DNA from: Candidatus Microthrix subdominans
GTDB taxonomy: Bacteria > Actinomycetota > Acidimicrobiia > Acidimicrobiales > Microtrichaceae
DNA: 64,000 nucleotides
Direction of reading: 5' to 3'
Assembly (NCBI GenBank): GCA_016719385.1
Contig: JADJZA010000007.1
Span: forward strand, 496,001-560,000
Both the position numbers and the translations under genes were made by a program. Positions 25,720 to 34,867 of this stretch are shown one piece after another. Below the pieces are notes generated by a model. It ran no database searches. It saw only the letters and a list, made by a program, of their open reading frames with translations, and was not told the origin of the DNA. The number at the start of each line of letters is the position of its first letter. Position 1 is the stretch's first letter.

Positions 25720-27244
25720 GCGCAACTCGCCGTATACGACGCAGAAGTCGACCAGTGACGACACCAAAGCCAGCTCTGTACCCAAACGACGCTTGCCGTT
25801 GAAGTCGCAGCGCCTCGGTGGTTACTGGCGCGTCCCCGTTTTCGCGCTGGCTGCCGGGTTGATCGCCTTCAGCGCCTCCTTCGTCGTCCAATCGCAGTAC
25901 CCGTCGGTCTCCCGGATGTTGATCCGTACCGGTGAGACCTCCTACAGCTCGACCGACTCGGCCGAGACCCTGGGCGGCGGTGGCATCAACATCGGTGGAA
26001 TCGACATCACCAAACAGCAGACGCTGGGTAACACGTTGATCGCCCTGGCGCTGTCCAAGCAGTCTGCTGCCGAGGTTGTCGACCGCATCGGTGTCGAGAA
26101 GATCAACGGGGGTGAAGAACCGAGCCTCTCGATGACGACGAAGATTGTCAACTTCTTCAAGGTCGGCGGCACCGGCACCGCGCCGACGGCAACCGAAGCG
26201 GCGATCGACCGGGTTCAGGGTTCGCTCGAAGCGGTCGTGCTCGACGAATCCTGGGTGATGGAGATCACTGCGTGGGACCCCGATCCCGAGCTGGCGCGTG
26301 AGATGGCCAACGTCACCGCCGACGTCGCCGTCGATCAGAGTTCGCAGCGGTTCAAGGAGAACTCCGTCCGTGAGCTCGAGTATCTGTCCGGGCCGGTTGA
26401 GGCCGCTCGGGCCGGAGTCACGGCCAAGGCCAAGGCGATCGCTGACTTCAAGTCGGCCAACAACATCATTGCCGAAACCGGGAGTGGACCCCTTGCAGGC
26501 GGCCTCACCCCGTCGTCGTCGGCCAGCCTCGAGCAGCTCAACGGTCAGCTCGCCGGTCTGCGGGCCCGTGAGCAACTGCTTCAGCAGCAATTCTCCGATA
26601 CCCCACAGACGCTGACGACCGAAACGCAGCAAGCAGACGGCTCGATCACCCGCCAGCAAGAGTCCAATCCTGACTACGACAAGGCGCAGCAGGCGCTTGA
26701 GAGCGTCCAGGCAGACATCGCTGCCAGCGAGGCGCAGTTCAACGAGCTTGCCGGTCGCCTCGGTGGTGGTTCGGCGCCATCGATCAACGAGATCCAGGTG
26801 AAGCTGGCGGCGCTCCAAAGCGAGCTCGATCTTGCCCAGGAGAACTACAAGAGCCTCAACGACCACTACAACGCCGTAGCGGTCACGGTAGAGAAGCCCC
26901 GTTTTGATGCGTCACGGTTGGGACCCGCCTCCGTGCCCACCACGCCAGGTCGGCCTCTGCGCTATCTCTTCCTGCTGGTCGGTGCGCTGGTTGGTGCCTT
27001 GGGCGGGTTGCTGCTGACCTGGTTTCGCAGCATCCGTGAGGAGGACGAGGCTGTCGGTGCACTTCAGGTGTCCGAGGGCGGTCGGAACACCGAACGCAGT
27101 GCGTCGGGTCCACCGATCGGTGCCCAGGTGGTCGACGTCACCGGCTCGGCGGCTGCCGGCGCCGACGACGACGCCGACACCGACGACCAGCGGCGGGCCA
27201 CTGAGCGCTCAACGCCGGTCGTCGATGTACAGCCGCGCCCATGA
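25712..27244 (+). CDS. Wzz-like polysaccharide chain-length/co-polymerase protein
   Basis: 510 residues. N-terminal membrane segment VPVFALAAGLIAFSASFVV, a long extracytoplasmic region that is helical and coiled-coil-like (alternating EQLNGQLAGLRAREQLLQQQ and ALESVQADIAASEAQFNELA), and a second membrane segment near residue 415 (RYLFLLVGALVGALGGLLL) just after a PTTPGRP motif, as in Wzz/PCP proteins. No tyrosine-kinase domain follows; the tail is acidic and low in complexity. It should set polymer length together with the ligase/polymerase encoded next. GTG start preceded by GAGGAGG. Confidence 0.82.
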   Translation: MHERNSPYTTQKSTSDDTKASSVPKRRLPLKSQRLGGYWRVPVFALAAGLIAFSASFVVQSQYPSVSRMLIRTGETSYSSTDSAETLGGGGINIGGIDITKQQTLGNTLIALALSKQSAAEVVDRIGVEKINGGEEPSLSMTTKIVNFFKVGGTGTAPTATEAAIDRVQGSLEAVVLDESWVMEITAWDPDPELAREMANVTADVAVDQSSQRFKENSVRELEYLSGPVEAARAGVTAKAKAIADFKSANNIIAETGSGPLAGGLTPSSSASLEQLNGQLAGLRAREQLLQQQFSDTPQTLTTETQQADGSITRQQESNPDYDKAQQALESVQADIAASEAQFNELAGRLGGGSAPSINEIQVKLAALQSELDLAQENYKSLNDHYNAVAVTVEKPRFDASRLGPASVPTTPGRPLRYLFLLVGALVGALGGLLLTWFRSIREEDEAVGALQVSEGGRNTERSASGPPIGAQVVDVTGSAAAGADDDADTDDQRRATERSTPVVDVQPRP

Positions 27245-29094
27245 CGGTGTCCGACCTCGCGCCCGACAGGCTTGATGAATCACCGGCCGGAGGGCGGATC
27301 CCGCCAGTCGCCCGGAAGCGCCTGAAGGGCGCGTTCATCGGGTTCGGACTGTTCTTGTGGGTGATGAGCGGAGCGATGGGTGGGGTGAAGGGGGCGACGC
27401 TTGCTGCGGTGATCTCGGTGCTGGTTGCGGCCGTTCTGGCGGCGCGACCAGGCATCGCTCAGTGGTTGCTCGTCGACAGCCCTACTGCGGACGTACCGCC
27501 GCACCGCCACGGGCCGTTCCTGACCGATCTGGCCGAACGGACGACCAGGACCCGAACGCGCGAAGTGCTCACCGGCGCCGTGCTGCTCAGCATGACCGTC
27601 GTTGTGGCGATCGGTGCCGCCACCATCGGCGAAAAGGCCCTGATCATCCTGGTCGGGCTCATGGCGCTGATAGCGATGGTCGCCTTCATCAAGAACCGGA
27701 CACTGTTCTTCATGTTCGTTTTCGCCTCGTCGTTCACTCTCATCCTCTATAAGAAGTTCACGCCGGTGTTGTCGGAGCACTACGCGGTGGCGATCTACAT
27801 CACCACCGTGGACGTGGTGCTGTTACTCCTCTATCTCATTTGGGCGTACGAGGGAAGCCTCTTCCGGGATCTCCGGTCCGGCCTGAAAAACCCGGTGTTC
27901 ATGTTGCCGCTCGTCGGCGTCGGTCTGACCCTGCTGTCGGCGGTCAACGCTTCGGATCAGCGTCTCGTCTGGGCCGAGACCGTTCGATACCTGTGGATGA
28001 CCGCTCTGTTCGTTTATGTGGGAATTCGCGTGCGCCGTCGTGAGCACATCTGGGCGTTCATGTTGGGCTGGATGGTGTTCCTGGGCGTGCAGGTGTTGGT
28101 CACGACCTCCCAGAAACGCACCGGAGGGTTTCTCGGAATCGACCTCCTGCGCCTGAAGCCGGATCCGCTGGATCCGATGGGCACGGAGTACCTGCGGCCG
28201 TTCGGTACCCAGATCCACCCTGTGTTTCTTGGTTGTGTGGTCGGCATGCTGTGCCTCATGGTCTCCTGCTTTGCGCTGCACGTGCCGAAGCGAAACCTGA
28301 TGCGGTACGTGCTTCTCAGTTGTATCCCGCTGGCGTTCGTGTTGGTGCTGAACTCCAAGACACGCGCCGCTCTCGTCGCACTGGTGCCCGCGGTAGCGGT
28401 GGTCCTGTTCCTCGCGTACCGCCGGAAGCTGATCTCCCCCCGCATCCTTATCGTGGGCCTGCTTTTGGGCCTCATCGGGATGGGGGTGTTTTCCCAGCAG
28501 ATCACGGGCCTCACCGGATCGCTGTTCGGTTCTGGTACGTCGAACGCCGGCGAGAACTGGCGCATACGGTGGCAGATCAACCTGATCGGTTATCGGATGG
28601 TTCGGGACAATCCGCTCGTCGGTACTGGGCTCAACAGCTTCACGGACCAGATGGACAAGTATGCCTACGAGCAGAAGGTGTTCGATAAGGCTCCGGCACA
28701 CAACCTGTTCGTGTTGATGGCGGCGGAGACGGGGCTGATCGGGCTCGGAATGACCATCGTCATCGGGTTGGCGTACGCGCGCTACGCCTACAGGCTCACG
28801 CGCATGCGCGATCCCATGTACGTGAGCCTGGGCATTGGCGCGCTCGCTGTGCTGGTGTTCCTGACCGTCGAGGAATTGAACAACTTCACGCTGAAACAGG
28901 ATGTGCCAATGGCCATGTTCTGGACTATCTTCGGGCTCGTCGTCGCCGCCAACCGGATGGCTGATGAAAACGCCCCCGCTCTTCCGGCGCTGTCGTGGCT
29001 GCGGCCGAGCCTTGAGGACGACACACAGAGTACCTCGGTGTCACTCGCAGCGACGGCTGAGCCTGAGCACGCGATCAAAGAAGGTGTGTCATGA
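27241..29094 (+). CDS. O-antigen ligase/polymerase-family membrane protein
   Basis: 617 residues with about twelve hydrophobic segments. The Wzy_C/O-antigen ligase region is around residues 370-500: LVLNSKTRAALVALVPAVA, then a long external loop containing NLIGYRMVRDNPLVGTGLNSF and KAPAHNLFVLMAAETGLIGL, which is the family's conserved (P)hHN..L..ETG block. It probably polymerises or transfers lipid-linked glycan at the outer face of the membrane. Start overlaps the Wzz-like stop in ATGA and its end overlaps the next GT2 gene the same way. Confidence 0.85.
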   Translation: MTVSDLAPDRLDESPAGGRIPPVARKRLKGAFIGFGLFLWVMSGAMGGVKGATLAAVISVLVAAVLAARPGIAQWLLVDSPTADVPPHRHGPFLTDLAERTTRTRTREVLTGAVLLSMTVVVAIGAATIGEKALIILVGLMALIAMVAFIKNRTLFFMFVFASSFTLILYKKFTPVLSEHYAVAIYITTVDVVLLLLYLIWAYEGSLFRDLRSGLKNPVFMLPLVGVGLTLLSAVNASDQRLVWAETVRYLWMTALFVYVGIRVRRREHIWAFMLGWMVFLGVQVLVTTSQKRTGGFLGIDLLRLKPDPLDPMGTEYLRPFGTQIHPVFLGCVVGMLCLMVSCFALHVPKRNLMRYVLLSCIPLAFVLVLNSKTRAALVALVPAVAVVLFLAYRRKLISPRILIVGLLLGLIGMGVFSQQITGLTGSLFGSGTSNAGENWRIRWQINLIGYRMVRDNPLVGTGLNSFTDQMDKYAYEQKVFDKAPAHNLFVLMAAETGLIGLGMTIVIGLAYARYAYRLTRMRDPMYVSLGIGALAVLVFLTVEELNNFTLKQDVPMAMFWTIFGLVVAANRMADENAPALPALSWLRPSLEDDTQSTSVSLAATAEPEHAIKEGVS

Positions 29095-30137
29095 ACGCGG
29101 ATTCCGAGGCGATCAACGGACAATCCCCCGTCGGCGCCAAGCGCGAGCGCGTGGACGTCGTGATCGTCAACTACAACACCGCCGACCTGCTGGTCGACAC
29201 CCTGGACGATCTCCACCTGCATATGCCCGATCATCTCGATTGGTCGGTGTTCGTCGCCGACAACGATTCGGCGGACGACTCGGTTGAGCGTGTTCGCAAT
29301 GCGTGGCCGGACGTCAACCTGATCGAGATGGGCGGTAACACCGGATTCTGTCGCGCCAACAACGCTGCGATCCGCGCCGGCGACGCCGAGTACGTGTTGC
29401 TCGTCAACACCGATACCAGGCTGTTCTCAAACACGGTCGACTCGTTGCTCGACACCCTACGAAGCGACTCTTCAGCGGCTGTGGTTGCTCCTCGCCTGCA
29501 GTTCGCCGACGGCCGCTTCCAGCCCGCCGCCAGCGGCGCCGAGGTGACGCTGCACTCATATCTCATGTGGGGCAGTGGTCTCGAGCGTTTTGCCGATCGG
29601 TGGCCGTTTCTCGAGGGCACCTACACCACACGAGATCACGGTCGGGTGATGCAGGTCGGGTGGGTGTCGAGCGCGTGTATGTTGTTGCGTCGCAAAGCGA
29701 TCGAGTCGGTCGGACTCATGAATGAAGAGATCTTCCTGTACATGGACGATGTCGACCTGTGCCACCGCCTTCGGTCCGCCGGTTGGACGGTGTGGTTTCG
29801 TGGCGACGTTCAGGCGGTCCACTTCATGAGTGGCGGCGAGCTGCGTCGTCCGGGAACGATCTCGCCGCACACGGTGGACTCCTTGACCCGTTGGTTCGAC
29901 AGCCAGCACGGCCGGTGGCGGTCGAGAGCATTTCGCGCAACGGGAGTGCTCGCTCACGGCGCTCGTAGTGGCCGTTTGGCCATGCGCTACGCGCTCCGCC
30001 GCGATGCCGAATCACTGGACCGGACGGTCATGAACCTGCGCCTGGCTCAGTACTTCATTCGCAGCGGCGTCGAGCCGCCCTCGATGGACGTCGTGGACGT
30101 CTCAATCGAATCACACCAAGCAAGGGAGAAATTGTGA
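29091..30137 (+). CDS. GT2 glycosyltransferase
   Basis: 348 residues. DVVIVNYNTADLLVDTLDDL opens the GT-A fold, with FVADNDSADDSVE, GGNTGFCRANNAAI and the NTDT metal site; WVSSACMLLRRKA and FLYMDDVDLCHRL form the acceptor-side motifs. It is a paralogue of the enzyme at 24688 and likely adds a different deoxysugar or hexose to the repeat unit in the cytoplasm. Coupled by 4-bp overlaps to both neighbours. Confidence 0.87.
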   Translation: MNADSEAINGQSPVGAKRERVDVVIVNYNTADLLVDTLDDLHLHMPDHLDWSVFVADNDSADDSVERVRNAWPDVNLIEMGGNTGFCRANNAAIRAGDAEYVLLVNTDTRLFSNTVDSLLDTLRSDSSAAVVAPRLQFADGRFQPAASGAEVTLHSYLMWGSGLERFADRWPFLEGTYTTRDHGRVMQVGWVSSACMLLRRKAIESVGLMNEEIFLYMDDVDLCHRLRSAGWTVWFRGDVQAVHFMSGGELRRPGTISPHTVDSLTRWFDSQHGRWRSRAFRATGVLAHGARSGRLAMRYALRRDAESLDRTVMNLRLAQYFIRSGVEPPSMDVVDVSIESHQAREKL

Positions 30138-31111
30138 AAGTACTGGTAACTGGCGGGGCCGGGATGCTGGGTAGATCCCTCGTCCCAGCGCTGGTTGGCG
30201 CCGATCACGACGTGACGGTGACCGACATCGATCTCTCTGCCCCCACACCATGGGGGCAGAGCGGCCCGGTCATCACCGAATTGGACGTGCGGGAGCGCTC
30301 GTCCATCGCCGACGCCTTTGCCGACGTGCGCCCCGATCTGGTCGTCCACCTTGCGGCGGGGACGTCACTCGAGTTTGCAGATGCCAACGAGGACGCTACC
30401 TACCTGACCAACACGATCGCCACCAAGTACGTGGCCTTGGCAGCCCGCAAACACGATGCGGCCATGGTCTACATCTCGACCGCCGGGGTGTTCGACGGCA
30501 CCAAGCCGTCGGAGGTCTACAACGAGTACGACCAGCCGAACCCACTCAACGTCTACGGGCAGACCAAGTACCTCGGGGAGTTGATGGTCAAGGAGTTCCT
30601 CGAACGGCACTACATCATCCGTGCCGGCTGGATGGTCGGCGGGGGCCGGTCCAAGGATCACAAGTTCGTCGCCCAGATGCTCCAACAGATTCGTGACGGC
30701 AAGAAAACCTTGTATGCCGTCGGCGACAAGCTGGGCACTCCCACCTACACGCCGGATTTCGCCCGCACCTTTCTTGGGTTGATCGATTCCGAGCTCTACG
30801 GCCTGTACCACATGGCCTGCGGCGGACGGGGCAGCCGCTACGACGTGGCCGCACGCATCCTCGACGTTCTGGGCCTGAGCGACCAGATCGAACTGGTCGA
30901 GGTCACCAGCGACCACTTCGCCGAGGAGTTTCCCTCGGTGCGGCCGTACTCGGAGATCATGCGAAACATGAACCTGGAGCTGCAGGGCATGAACCACATG
31001 CGGCCCTGGGAGGTCGCCATCGAGGAGTACCTGCACAACGAATTTAGTGATCTGATCGTCAAGGATCGGTCGGCGCCGACCGATCCCTCACCAAGCCTGA
31101 TGGGAGCCTGA
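30134..31111 (+). CDS. NAD-dependent epimerase/reductase, RmlD-like
   Basis: 325 residues from a GTG overlapping the preceding stop. TGGAGMLG at residues 6-13 binds NAD(P), VVHLAAGTSLE and ISTAGVFDG follow, and YGQTKYLGE carries the YxxxK pair. The PTYTPDFARTFLGLI segment is typical of dTDP-4-dehydrorhamnose reductase-like SDRs. It probably makes a nucleotide sugar for the operon glycan; the sugar is not determined. Two bases separate it from the GT75-like gene. Confidence 0.82.
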   Translation: MKVLVTGGAGMLGRSLVPALVGADHDVTVTDIDLSAPTPWGQSGPVITELDVRERSSIADAFADVRPDLVVHLAAGTSLEFADANEDATYLTNTIATKYVALAARKHDAAMVYISTAGVFDGTKPSEVYNEYDQPNPLNVYGQTKYLGELMVKEFLERHYIIRAGWMVGGGRSKDHKFVAQMLQQIRDGKKTLYAVGDKLGTPTYTPDFARTFLGLIDSELYGLYHMACGGRGSRYDVAARILDVLGLSDQIELVEVTSDHFAEEFPSVRPYSEIMRNMNLELQGMNHMRPWEVAIEEYLHNEFSDLIVKDRSAPTDPSPSLMGA

Positions 31112-31112
31112 A

Positions 31113-32174
31113 ATGACCAACCAATCCGACGACCGCAGCGTGTGCGTCGTCATCCCGATGCCCAACGATCCCCCGTGGGAGCTCTTCGACGCGATCAGCG
31201 ACGACATCCCCATCATCGTCTGCGACGATTCCAACGGGAAGCTCGCACCTGCGCCGCGACCGAACGTGACCTACTTCGACTACGCCGCTCAAGAGGCCTA
31301 TGCGGGCAAGCACTATGCCGCCATGCCTCACCGCTCGGCGGCCAGTCGAAACTTCGGCCACTACTGGGCGTACAAGGAGGGCTTCGACGTCATCATCGCT
31401 CTCGACTACGACTGCGACACCCGAGGCGACTGGGTCGGCGACCACCTGTCGTGCCTCACCACTGTCACCGATCAACCGGCGGTGCAGCCGGTCGCCCAGG
31501 GCGGCTGGGTCAACTCGATCGAGAACGACGAGTTCTATGCCCGCGGCTATCCCTATGAATATCGCACGAGCGAGCTGTCACAGGTGATCGACACCACCGC
31601 CTCCGGCGAGGTGAAGCTCAACATGGGCGTCTGGGATCGTGTGCTCGACCTCAACGGCGTCGACAAGTTCTGGAAGGAGCCGCCCTACGACCCGGGCCTG
31701 CGCGCGGACGAGAACTGCATTGCGCTCGGCAACATCCCGGTCTGCGGCATGAACACCTCGTTTGCCGCCGAGTTGACCCCGGCGTACTTCTTCCTGCCCG
31801 ACTGCTGGGTCAACGGGACGTGGCAGCTGTCGCGCCACGATGACATCTGGGGCGGCTACATCATCAAGAAGCTGATGGATATCAACGGTGACCTGTTCAG
31901 CTGGGGTCGCCCGGTTGTCGAGCACACCCGCCAGACCCCGTTGGAACGTGTGGCCGTCCTCGAGCAGTGGATGCACCTCATGTCGGTGCCGTTCTACGAG
32001 TTGGTCGACGAGGCCGTAGCCGACCTGTCGCCCGGCGGATACGTCGACCTGTACGCCGGCTTTGTCGACGAGTTCGAACGCCGGGTGGGCAAGAGTTCCG
32101 CGCCGGTGCACTACCGCGCCATCTACTCGGAACTGGCTGACTGGATGCGCCGCTGGTCGGAGGCGTTCCAGTGA
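31113..32174 (+). CDS. Reversibly glycosylated polypeptide/UDP-arabinopyranose mutase-like protein (GT75-like)
   Basis: 353 residues. The order of conserved blocks follows the plant RGP/UAM family: an N-terminal CVVIPMPND strand, IIVCDDSNG, the FGHYWAYKEGFD helix, the acidic metal-site LDYDCD (DDDC in plants), ARGYPYEYR (RGYPFS), NMGVWDRVLDLNGVD (LNIPDYDAPT region), VCGMNTSFAAEL (MCGMNLAFDREL) and RHDDIWGGYIIKK (RYDDMWAGWCIK). Characterised members interconvert UDP-L-arabinopyranose and UDP-L-arabinofuranose. Here it lies between a nucleotide-sugar reductase and methyltransferases, which fits sugar-donor supply. The assignment is by recalled motifs; the actual donor is unknown and bacterial members may do something else. 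Confidence 0.65.
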   Translation: MTNQSDDRSVCVVIPMPNDPPWELFDAISDDIPIIVCDDSNGKLAPAPRPNVTYFDYAAQEAYAGKHYAAMPHRSAASRNFGHYWAYKEGFDVIIALDYDCDTRGDWVGDHLSCLTTVTDQPAVQPVAQGGWVNSIENDEFYARGYPYEYRTSELSQVIDTTASGEVKLNMGVWDRVLDLNGVDKFWKEPPYDPGLRADENCIALGNIPVCGMNTSFAAELTPAYFFLPDCWVNGTWQLSRHDDIWGGYIIKKLMDINGDLFSWGRPVVEHTRQTPLERVAVLEQWMHLMSVPFYELVDEAVADLSPGGYVDLYAGFVDEFERRVGKSSAPVHYRAIYSELADWMRRWSEAFQ

Positions 32175-32989
32175 CCACCCCAACCAAATCCGGCTCGGCG
32201 CCTTCTGGCCCGGTTGGATCCGACGAGCTGCGCCGACGTGTTGATGAGATCGACTGGTTTCACTCCTACGAGATAGCGCCAGGCATCGTCTCACCCGGCG
32301 AGTACCGGCCCCAGATCCACCTCGATCGCGGCTGCCTACCCGAAGATCTGACCGGGCGCTCGGTCCTCGACATCGGTGCTTGGGACGGGTTCTTCAGCTT
32401 TGAAGCCGAACGGCGAGGCGCCGCCCGGGTCGTCGCCGCCGACTCGTGGGCCTGGCAGGGCCGCAGCCCGCTGTCGCCCAAGCCGGGCTCATCCGAGCCG
32501 GCCTTCGGGTCCAAGCGAGGATTCGAGTTGGTTCACGAACTGCGCAACTCCAAGGTGGAGACGACAGAGGCCGAGGTCTACGACCTCGATCCCGACGTGA
32601 TCGGCACCTTCGACGTTGTGCTTTTCCTCGGCGTGCTCTATCACCTGCCCCATCCGCTCCTGGCGCTCGAAAAGGTCGCCTCGGTTGTGGCTGAGGGCGG
32701 CATGGTGATCGTCGAGACGGTGATCGATCAGACGTTCACGCGCCGACCAGCGGCGGCTTTCTATCCCGGCAGCGATCTCAACGACGACGATTCCAACTAT
32801 TGGGGAACGAACCCGGCCTGCAACCTCGCCATGTTGCGCGTCGCCGGGTTCGAGCGGGCCGAAACCCACTGGCACACCCGCTTTCCCACACGGGCAGGCC
32901 ATTTCGTCAAGCAGTTCATCAAAGGTAATCGCCTGCCGTTTGTGCAGGCGATGAATACTGGTAGGGGCGTGTTCTATGGCTACAAATAG
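32171..32989 (+). CDS. SAM-dependent methyltransferase (DUF1698/CmoB-like)
   Basis: 272 residues from a GTG overlapping the previous stop. The SAM motif I is SVLDIGAWDGFFSFEAERRG near residue 65, with VLFLGVLYHLPHPLLALEKV as post-motif II and GGMVIVETV after it. The WFHSYEIAPGI start and the tight motif spacing resemble the CmoB/DUF1698 group of class I methyltransferases. In this operon it may methylate a sugar of the glycan. Overlaps the following methyltransferase by 14 bp. Confidence 0.75.
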   Translation: MTTPTKSGSAPSGPVGSDELRRRVDEIDWFHSYEIAPGIVSPGEYRPQIHLDRGCLPEDLTGRSVLDIGAWDGFFSFEAERRGAARVVAADSWAWQGRSPLSPKPGSSEPAFGSKRGFELVHELRNSKVETTEAEVYDLDPDVIGTFDVVLFLGVLYHLPHPLLALEKVASVVAEGGMVIVETVIDQTFTRRPAAAFYPGSDLNDDDSNYWGTNPACNLAMLRVAGFERAETHWHTRFPTRAGHFVKQFIKGNRLPFVQAMNTGRGVFYGYK

Positions 32990-33833
32990 GACCTTCATAA
33001 CGTCTCGCCGAGACGAGATACCCCTCGAACACCGGCACGCCAACGAGAAGTCTGTCTACGACGACATGGCCGATCAGGTACTCGCCGAGTGGACCGATGA
33101 GGAGATGCTCGTCGACCCCGATGAACTCCCCGAGTGTCATCAGTTCGAGGGGCCGATGCAGACCCTGATCGACTGGGCGGGCCCGCTGGAGGGCAAGACC
33201 GTGCTCGAGACGGGTTCGGGGTTCGGGACGCTCAGCTGTTGGTTGGCGATGAACGGAGCCCGGGTGATCGCCACCGACATCTCCCCGAAATGTCTTGAGG
33301 TTGTCGAAGAGCGAGCCCGACGAAACGGGGTCGCCGACCGGATCACGACGATCAACACCCCGGTCGAGACGTTGGAGGGAGTCGACGACGAGAGTGTCGA
33401 CCTCGTGTTCGGTCGCACGGTCGCGCACCACTTCGAACTTCCCCCATCGGCAGCGAGCATGTATCGGGTACTCAAGCCGGGCGGCCGGGCGGTGTTCGCC
33501 GAGCCGGTGATGTTGTTGCCGGACTGGGTTTTCCGGCTGCGCCGCTCCCGGGCTGTGACCAGCGTGTTTCCCCCGTTCGTCCATACCCCGGATGAACGGT
33601 CGTTCGATCACGAGATGATCGACGACCTGTCGGCGCCGTTCGACAAGGTGACGATCGCCCACTTCGGACTGATGACCCGAGTGTCCAGCTTCGTACGTGT
33701 GCCCGACCGGCTCTTCGCCGCCATCTCCCGGGTGGATCAGAAGATCCTCGAGCGCGTCGACGCTGCCCAAACCGTCAGCCGGTACATGGTGATCCGATTG
33801 GACAAGTCCCCGACGAGTGCCGCCGATGTCTGA
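32976..33833 (+). CDS. SAM-dependent class I methyltransferase
   Basis: 285 residues. Motif I TVLETGSGFGTLSCWLAMNG is near residue 75, followed by VIATDISPKCLEVVEERA and the ubiE-like MYRVLKPGGRAVFAEPV block. The C-terminal third is helical and basic. A second methyltransferase next to the first suggests O-methylation at two positions of the repeat unit, or methylation plus another tailoring step. The target is unknown. Confidence 0.78.
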   Translation: MATNRTFITSRRDEIPLEHRHANEKSVYDDMADQVLAEWTDEEMLVDPDELPECHQFEGPMQTLIDWAGPLEGKTVLETGSGFGTLSCWLAMNGARVIATDISPKCLEVVEERARRNGVADRITTINTPVETLEGVDDESVDLVFGRTVAHHFELPPSAASMYRVLKPGGRAVFAEPVMLLPDWVFRLRRSRAVTSVFPPFVHTPDERSFDHEMIDDLSAPFDKVTIAHFGLMTRVSSFVRVPDRLFAAISRVDQKILERVDAAQTVSRYMVIRLDKSPTSAADV

Positions 33834-34020
33834 GAGCACCCATTTGAGCGCCGAAGCGCGCCGCCTGCCCGCTCCGATGAACGCTTTGGCACCCAGGCCA
33901 CCCGTCCCGGCGATCCGGAACGATGAGAGCTGGGCGCCGCACGGCGTTACCCACCCCGCCTACGGCACTTATGTCCCACAGTCGCGGCCCGAGGCCTTCG
34001 ACCTGGCCATGAAGGCCTGA
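33826..34020 (+). CDS. Small proline-rich hypothetical protein
   Basis: 64 codons from an ATG overlapping the end of the methyltransferase gene; the stop lies three bases before the next GTG start. The sequence (PAPMNALAPRPPVPAIR, then SWAPHGVTHPAYGTYVP) has no recognisable domain, signal or membrane segment. Its perfect fit between two overlapping operon genes argues that it is translated, but an artefact cannot be excluded. Confidence 0.4.
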   Translation: MSESTHLSAEARRLPAPMNALAPRPPVPAIRNDESWAPHGVTHPAYGTYVPQSRPEAFDLAMKA

Positions 34021-34023
34021 GCG

Positions 34024-34867
34024 GTGGCGACGTTCCTGGTCACCGGGGCGTCGAGCGGCATCGGTGAAGCCTGCGCGCTGCGTCTCGATCGCTTGGGACA
34101 TCGGGTGTACGCCGGGGTGCGAACCCCGGAGGACGGTGAGCGTCTCCGAACCGTCGCATCACCCCAGCTTCGTCCGATGATGGCCGATGTCACCGACCCC
34201 GACCAGATCGGGGCGACGATGGCGGCCATTGACGATGAGGTCGGCCCGGCCGGCCTGGACGGCCTGGTCAATAACGCCGGTATCGTTCGTCGGCGGGCCG
34301 GTCGAGTACGTGCCGCTGTCCGAGTGGCGAACCCAGTTCGAAGTCAACGTCTTCGGTCAGATCACGGTGACCCAGGCAGCGCTACCGTTGCTTCGGCGGG
34401 CTCGTGGCCGGGTGGTCTTTGTCGGCTCGATCTCCGGTCGGGTGTCGACGCCGCTGGGTGGGCCCTACGGGGCGTCGAAGCACGCAATCGAGGCCATAGG
34501 GCAATCGCTGCGCGAGGAGTTGCGGCCTTGGCGCATCCGGGTGTCGGTGGTGGCCCCCGGCGTCGTGCGCACGCCGATCTGGGGAAAGGGGCTGGTTTCG
34601 GCCGACGAGACAATCGCGGCGATGCCACCCGAAGGCACCCGGCTCTATGGGGCGTCGATCGATCGTTTGCGAGCTCAAGTGAAGGAGATCGAGGCCAAGG
34701 CCTCCACCACCCCGGAGAGTGTGTCCGAGGTCATCGAGCACGCCCTGTTGAGCCGGCGACCTAAGCACCACTACCTACCGGGCGGCGACGCCAAGCTGGT
34801 TGCAGCTGCCGTCTGGTTGTTGCCCGACCGCGCCGTGGCCCGGATGCTTCGCCTGCCTGCAACGTGA
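34024..34867 (+). pseudogene. Short-chain dehydrogenase/reductase with one frameshift
   Basis: The first frame gives VTGASSGIGEA, a DVTDPDQI segment and GLVNNAGIV. The sense then continues in another frame with GGPVEYVPLSEW, FEVNVFGQIT, a catalytic-serine VGSISGRVS, and YGASKHAIEA (YxxxK), up to a normal C-terminus overlapping the next gene in GTGA. Removing one T at about 34286-34287 joins both parts as GIVVGGPVEY and gives about 280 residues. Everything else about the gene is intact, so a sequencing error is as likely as real loss. Role in the operon unknown, perhaps oxidation of a sugar or lipid. Confidence 0.8.
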
